Made by a program: the position numbers and the translations under genes
Shown here: one piece after another, positions 61,964 to 64,000 of the stretch
Position numbering within the stretch: the stretch's first letter is position 1
How the letters are laid out: each line of letters starts with the position of its first letter
The notes under the pieces: model-generated
Seen by the model: the letters and a program-made list of their open reading frames with translations, nothing else
What the model was told of the DNA's origin: nothing
Database searches by the model: none
Source of the DNA: JADJOY01 sp046331705 [NCBI: bacterium]
GTDB taxonomy: Bacteria > JADJOY01
Assembly: GCA_046331705.1 (NCBI GenBank)
Contig: JAXLQJ010000021.1
Coordinates: forward strand, 1-64,000
DNA length: 64,000 bases
Direction: 5' to 3'

Positions 61964-64000
61964 TCAGAAGCGCGCCAGCCAGCGGATCCGCTCGAAGCCC
62001 TCCGCCGCCTTCGGCGGGCGCGCGTCGACGAGCCGGAACGCGACGCGCAGGATCGAAGCGCCGCCACTGGCCGGCTCACGGCGGGTGGACAGCTCCTCGA
62101 CGGACATGCCGTCGGGCACCTGCACGTCGAAGCCGGCGAACGCGAATCCGCTCGGCACGTGGAACGCCAGCCGGTGCACGAACGGCGCGAAGGCCGTCCC
62201 CACCGATCCTTCCTGCACGCCGGCCAGCGTGCGGGCCGCGCCATCCCATTCCAGCGACTCGATCACGCCCACGCCGCCCAGCACGTGGCGGTTCGTGCCG
62301 AGGAGCTGCGGCCGGTCGAGCTTGGGTCGAAGCGCGATCGCGCGCGCCGTGTGGGGCGGCACGTCGACCGAAAGCGTGCTCTCGATCTCGCCCAGGAACG
62401 ATTCGGTCCAGAACTCCCACGCGAGCTTGGGGGTGGCGGGGTCGAGCCCCGCGGCAGCGAGATCCACGTCGATGCGCCGCGGCTCGTCGGGTAGCGCCAG
62501 GTACGGGTTCACGGCGAGATCGCGATTGCGCCCCCAATGCGTGAGACCGATCACGTGGTAAGGCTCGGGGAAGTCGGGCACGGGCAGGCTCTCGACCTCG
62601 GGATACTCGCGCGTCAGCACGTCGAGCGGGCGAGCGGCGCGTCCGTGGATGGGAAGCAACGCGCGAATCGACGCGATCGCCTCGGGTGAGAGGTCGACGA
62701 GCTTGTCACCGAGCTTCACGATCCCACCGCTCATCGCCACGAACTGGGCCAGCGCCTGCGACTCGCTCAGCGTGAGCGGCGGCAGGCTGGTGTCGGCGTG
62801 GGAGCGGAAGAAGATCAGATCGGGATGGACCAGCCACACGCGATCGTGGAGGAACCAGCGCCGCGCGGCTGCGCGCACGGTGGGTTTGATGCCTTGGTTC
62901 GACAGGTCCTCGAAGACGTTGCTCGGGCGCGGATCCTCGCCGTCCCAAACCGGTTGGGTATCGAGCGTGACGCGATTGGCGTCCACGAGGTCGTACGTGG
63001 GGCCGACCACCGAGACCGTGAGAAAGAACGTGTCGGGTCCGATGGCGTCGCGCACCACGCGGTGCGCGGCACGAAACGCCTCGACGCGCGTGACGTCCTG
63101 CTGCTGCCAGCCGTGGCTCATCAGGAAGTAGTAGCCGAAATCGAGCTTGATCCAGCGCGCCCCCCAGCCCACGACCTTGCGCATGAGCGCGTCGAGCCAC
63201 GCGCGCACGTCCTGGCGCGTGAGATCGAGGGGAACCTGATCGTCGTCGATGGTGAAGGTGCCGACGAGATCCTTCTGCGCGACCCACTCGGGGTGTTCGC
63301 GCACCAGCTTCGAGTCGAAGCGCGCGGAATACGGGCTGATCCACACACCCGGGCGAAAGCCGCGCCGCGCGATCTCGCCCATCAGCCACTGGATCCCGTT
63401 CTGTTCTCCGTGCCGCGGAAAGCGATCGGCGCGCACCTCCCAGTCGCCCTGGGCGACCTGCCAGCCGTCGTCGATCTGGAACCAGCGCATCCCCCACTTG
63501 CGCAGCTCGCGATCCGCCACGTCGAGATTGGCGAGGATGATCTGCTCGTCGATGTCGGTGCCATAGCCGCCCGAGCCGCTCGACCCCGTCCACGAGTTCC
63601 AGCCGTCGGGGACGCCGATCTCGGGATGACGCTCGGTCCACGGCACGATGCCCAGCCAGGTGCGTACCGCGTCGGCGTAGCGTTCGAGCTGGGGCAGCAG
63701 ATCGGCGCCGCGGATGTCCACGTAGAGCGGCTCGGCTTCGAGCCGCTCGCCCGGCGCGACTCGGACCGCCGGCGTGAGCACGTTCAGCGTCTCGACGGCG
63801 AGGGCACCGTCGGAAGTGGCGGACGCCGCCGTGGAGACCAGCGGCTCGCCGCGCGCGAACGAGAGCCCACCGATGACCACGCTCGTGCCGCGCGCCAGGT
63901 CCGCGATCCCGGCGTTCCAGTTGGCGGCCGATGGTGCGGTGCCAGGCACCACGCGCGCCGCGAAATCGAAGTAGCTCACAGCGCCGTTCTCGAGGACGCG
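61964..64000 (-). CDS. Alpha-galactosidase-like glycoside hydrolase (GH36/clan GH-D), N-terminus beyond the window
   Basis: This frame is open to the right edge, so the protein is partial. At least 678 residues are visible. A GH-D barrel is indicated by WFQIDDGWQVAQGDWEV, GFRPGVWISPYSARF and WIKLDFGYYFL, in which K-x-D carries the probable nucleophile Asp. A C-terminal beta domain follows. The family cleaves alpha-galactosides and related sugars. GTG 63979 could serve as a start, but the reading continues upstream (VLENGAVSYFDF) in a way that resembles the family's N-terminal beta domain. It converges with the SDR gene, 32 bp apart. Confidence 0.75.
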   Translation of the reverse strand, partial: RVLENGAVSYFDFAARVVPGTAPSAANWNAGIADLARGTSVVIGGLSFARGEPLVSTAASATSDGALAVETLNVLTPAVRVAPGERLEAEPLYVDIRGADLLPQLERYADAVRTWLGIVPWTERHPEIGVPDGWNSWTGSSGSGGYGTDIDEQIILANLDVADRELRKWGMRWFQIDDGWQVAQGDWEVRADRFPRHGEQNGIQWLMGEIARRGFRPGVWISPYSARFDSKLVREHPEWVAQKDLVGTFTIDDDQVPLDLTRQDVRAWLDALMRKVVGWGARWIKLDFGYYFLMSHGWQQQDVTRVEAFRAAHRVVRDAIGPDTFFLTVSVVGPTYDLVDANRVTLDTQPVWDGEDPRPSNVFEDLSNQGIKPTVRAAARRWFLHDRVWLVHPDLIFFRSHADTSLPPLTLSESQALAQFVAMSGGIVKLGDKLVDLSPEAIASIRALLPIHGRAARPLDVLTREYPEVESLPVPDFPEPYHVIGLTHWGRNRDLAVNPYLALPDEPRRIDVDLAAAGLDPATPKLAWEFWTESFLGEIESTLSVDVPPHTARAIALRPKLDRPQLLGTNRHVLGGVGVIESLEWDGAARTLAGVQEGSVGTAFAPFVHRLAFHVPSGFAFAGFDVQVPDGMSVEELSTRREPASGGASILRVAFRLVDARPPKAAEGFERIRWLARF

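Overview
This 64 kb window is gene-dense, uniformly very GC-rich chromosomal DNA. The gene content is that of a Gram-negative, deltaproteobacterial-type bacterium (Myxococcota, Desulfobacterota or Binatia-like): NtrC-class regulation with sigma-54 promoter motifs, a receiver fused to a Ser/Thr kinase, an MJ0042 zinc-ribbon/TPR protein, LPS-type heptose genes and a DcaP-like porin. The assignment is an inference from gene content. I see no rRNA, tRNA, CRISPR array, insertion sequence or phage gene.

Layout. 1-9150: a translationally coupled cell-surface sugar operon (SDR, Gfo/Idh/MocA, GHMP kinase, nucleotidyltransferase, SIS isomerase), then GT9 and GT2 glycosyltransferases and a convergent GT-C membrane glycosyltransferase. 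9280-11440: a secreted helical protein of unknown function behind a clear sigma-70 promoter, and a small anchored protein. 11510-19190: the most interesting region. An NtrB/PilS-type kinase and an NtrC/PilR-type regulator sit between two loci encoding an unusual pilin-like family with an H-x-DEDNP signature. Both loci carry a sigma-54 promoter motif and a matching tandem pair of CANNTG dyads about 90-115 bp upstream of it. In the second locus the pilin-like domain is split into two genes, with a DUF4349 domain in the gap. 19200-31990: nadB, a lytic transglycosylase, pgsA, two convergent membrane/beta-propeller proteins, an acyl-CoA carboxylase beta subunit, a 5'-nucleotidase-family enzyme, efp and a subtilisin-like protease ending in a strong terminator. 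32000-37480: a minus-strand group with an MJ0619/Tes-like radical SAM enzyme, a B12-binding-type radical SAM enzyme, an LnmK/Pnap_2097-like protein and a lipase-like hydrolase. This may be a lipid or natural-product pathway. 37570-49000: a GT-C glycosyltransferase, a zinc-ribbon/J-like/TPR protein, a B-box-like membrane protein, hsp20-lon, moaA, a propeller lipoprotein and lepA. 49240-52633: one open frame joining a chemoreceptor to an outer-membrane porin. 52640-64000: an M20 peptidase, plsX, an alpha/beta hydrolase, an orphan MshEN (possible c-di-GMP-binding) protein, a MmgE/PrpD protein, the receiver-Ser/Thr kinase, an NAD(P)-binding protein and a GH36-like alpha-galactosidase cut by the window end.

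How they work together. The clearest system is at 11.5-19.2 kb. I infer that the two-component pair drives both flanking pilin-like loci through sigma-54. This rests on shared sites and geometry, not on experiment.
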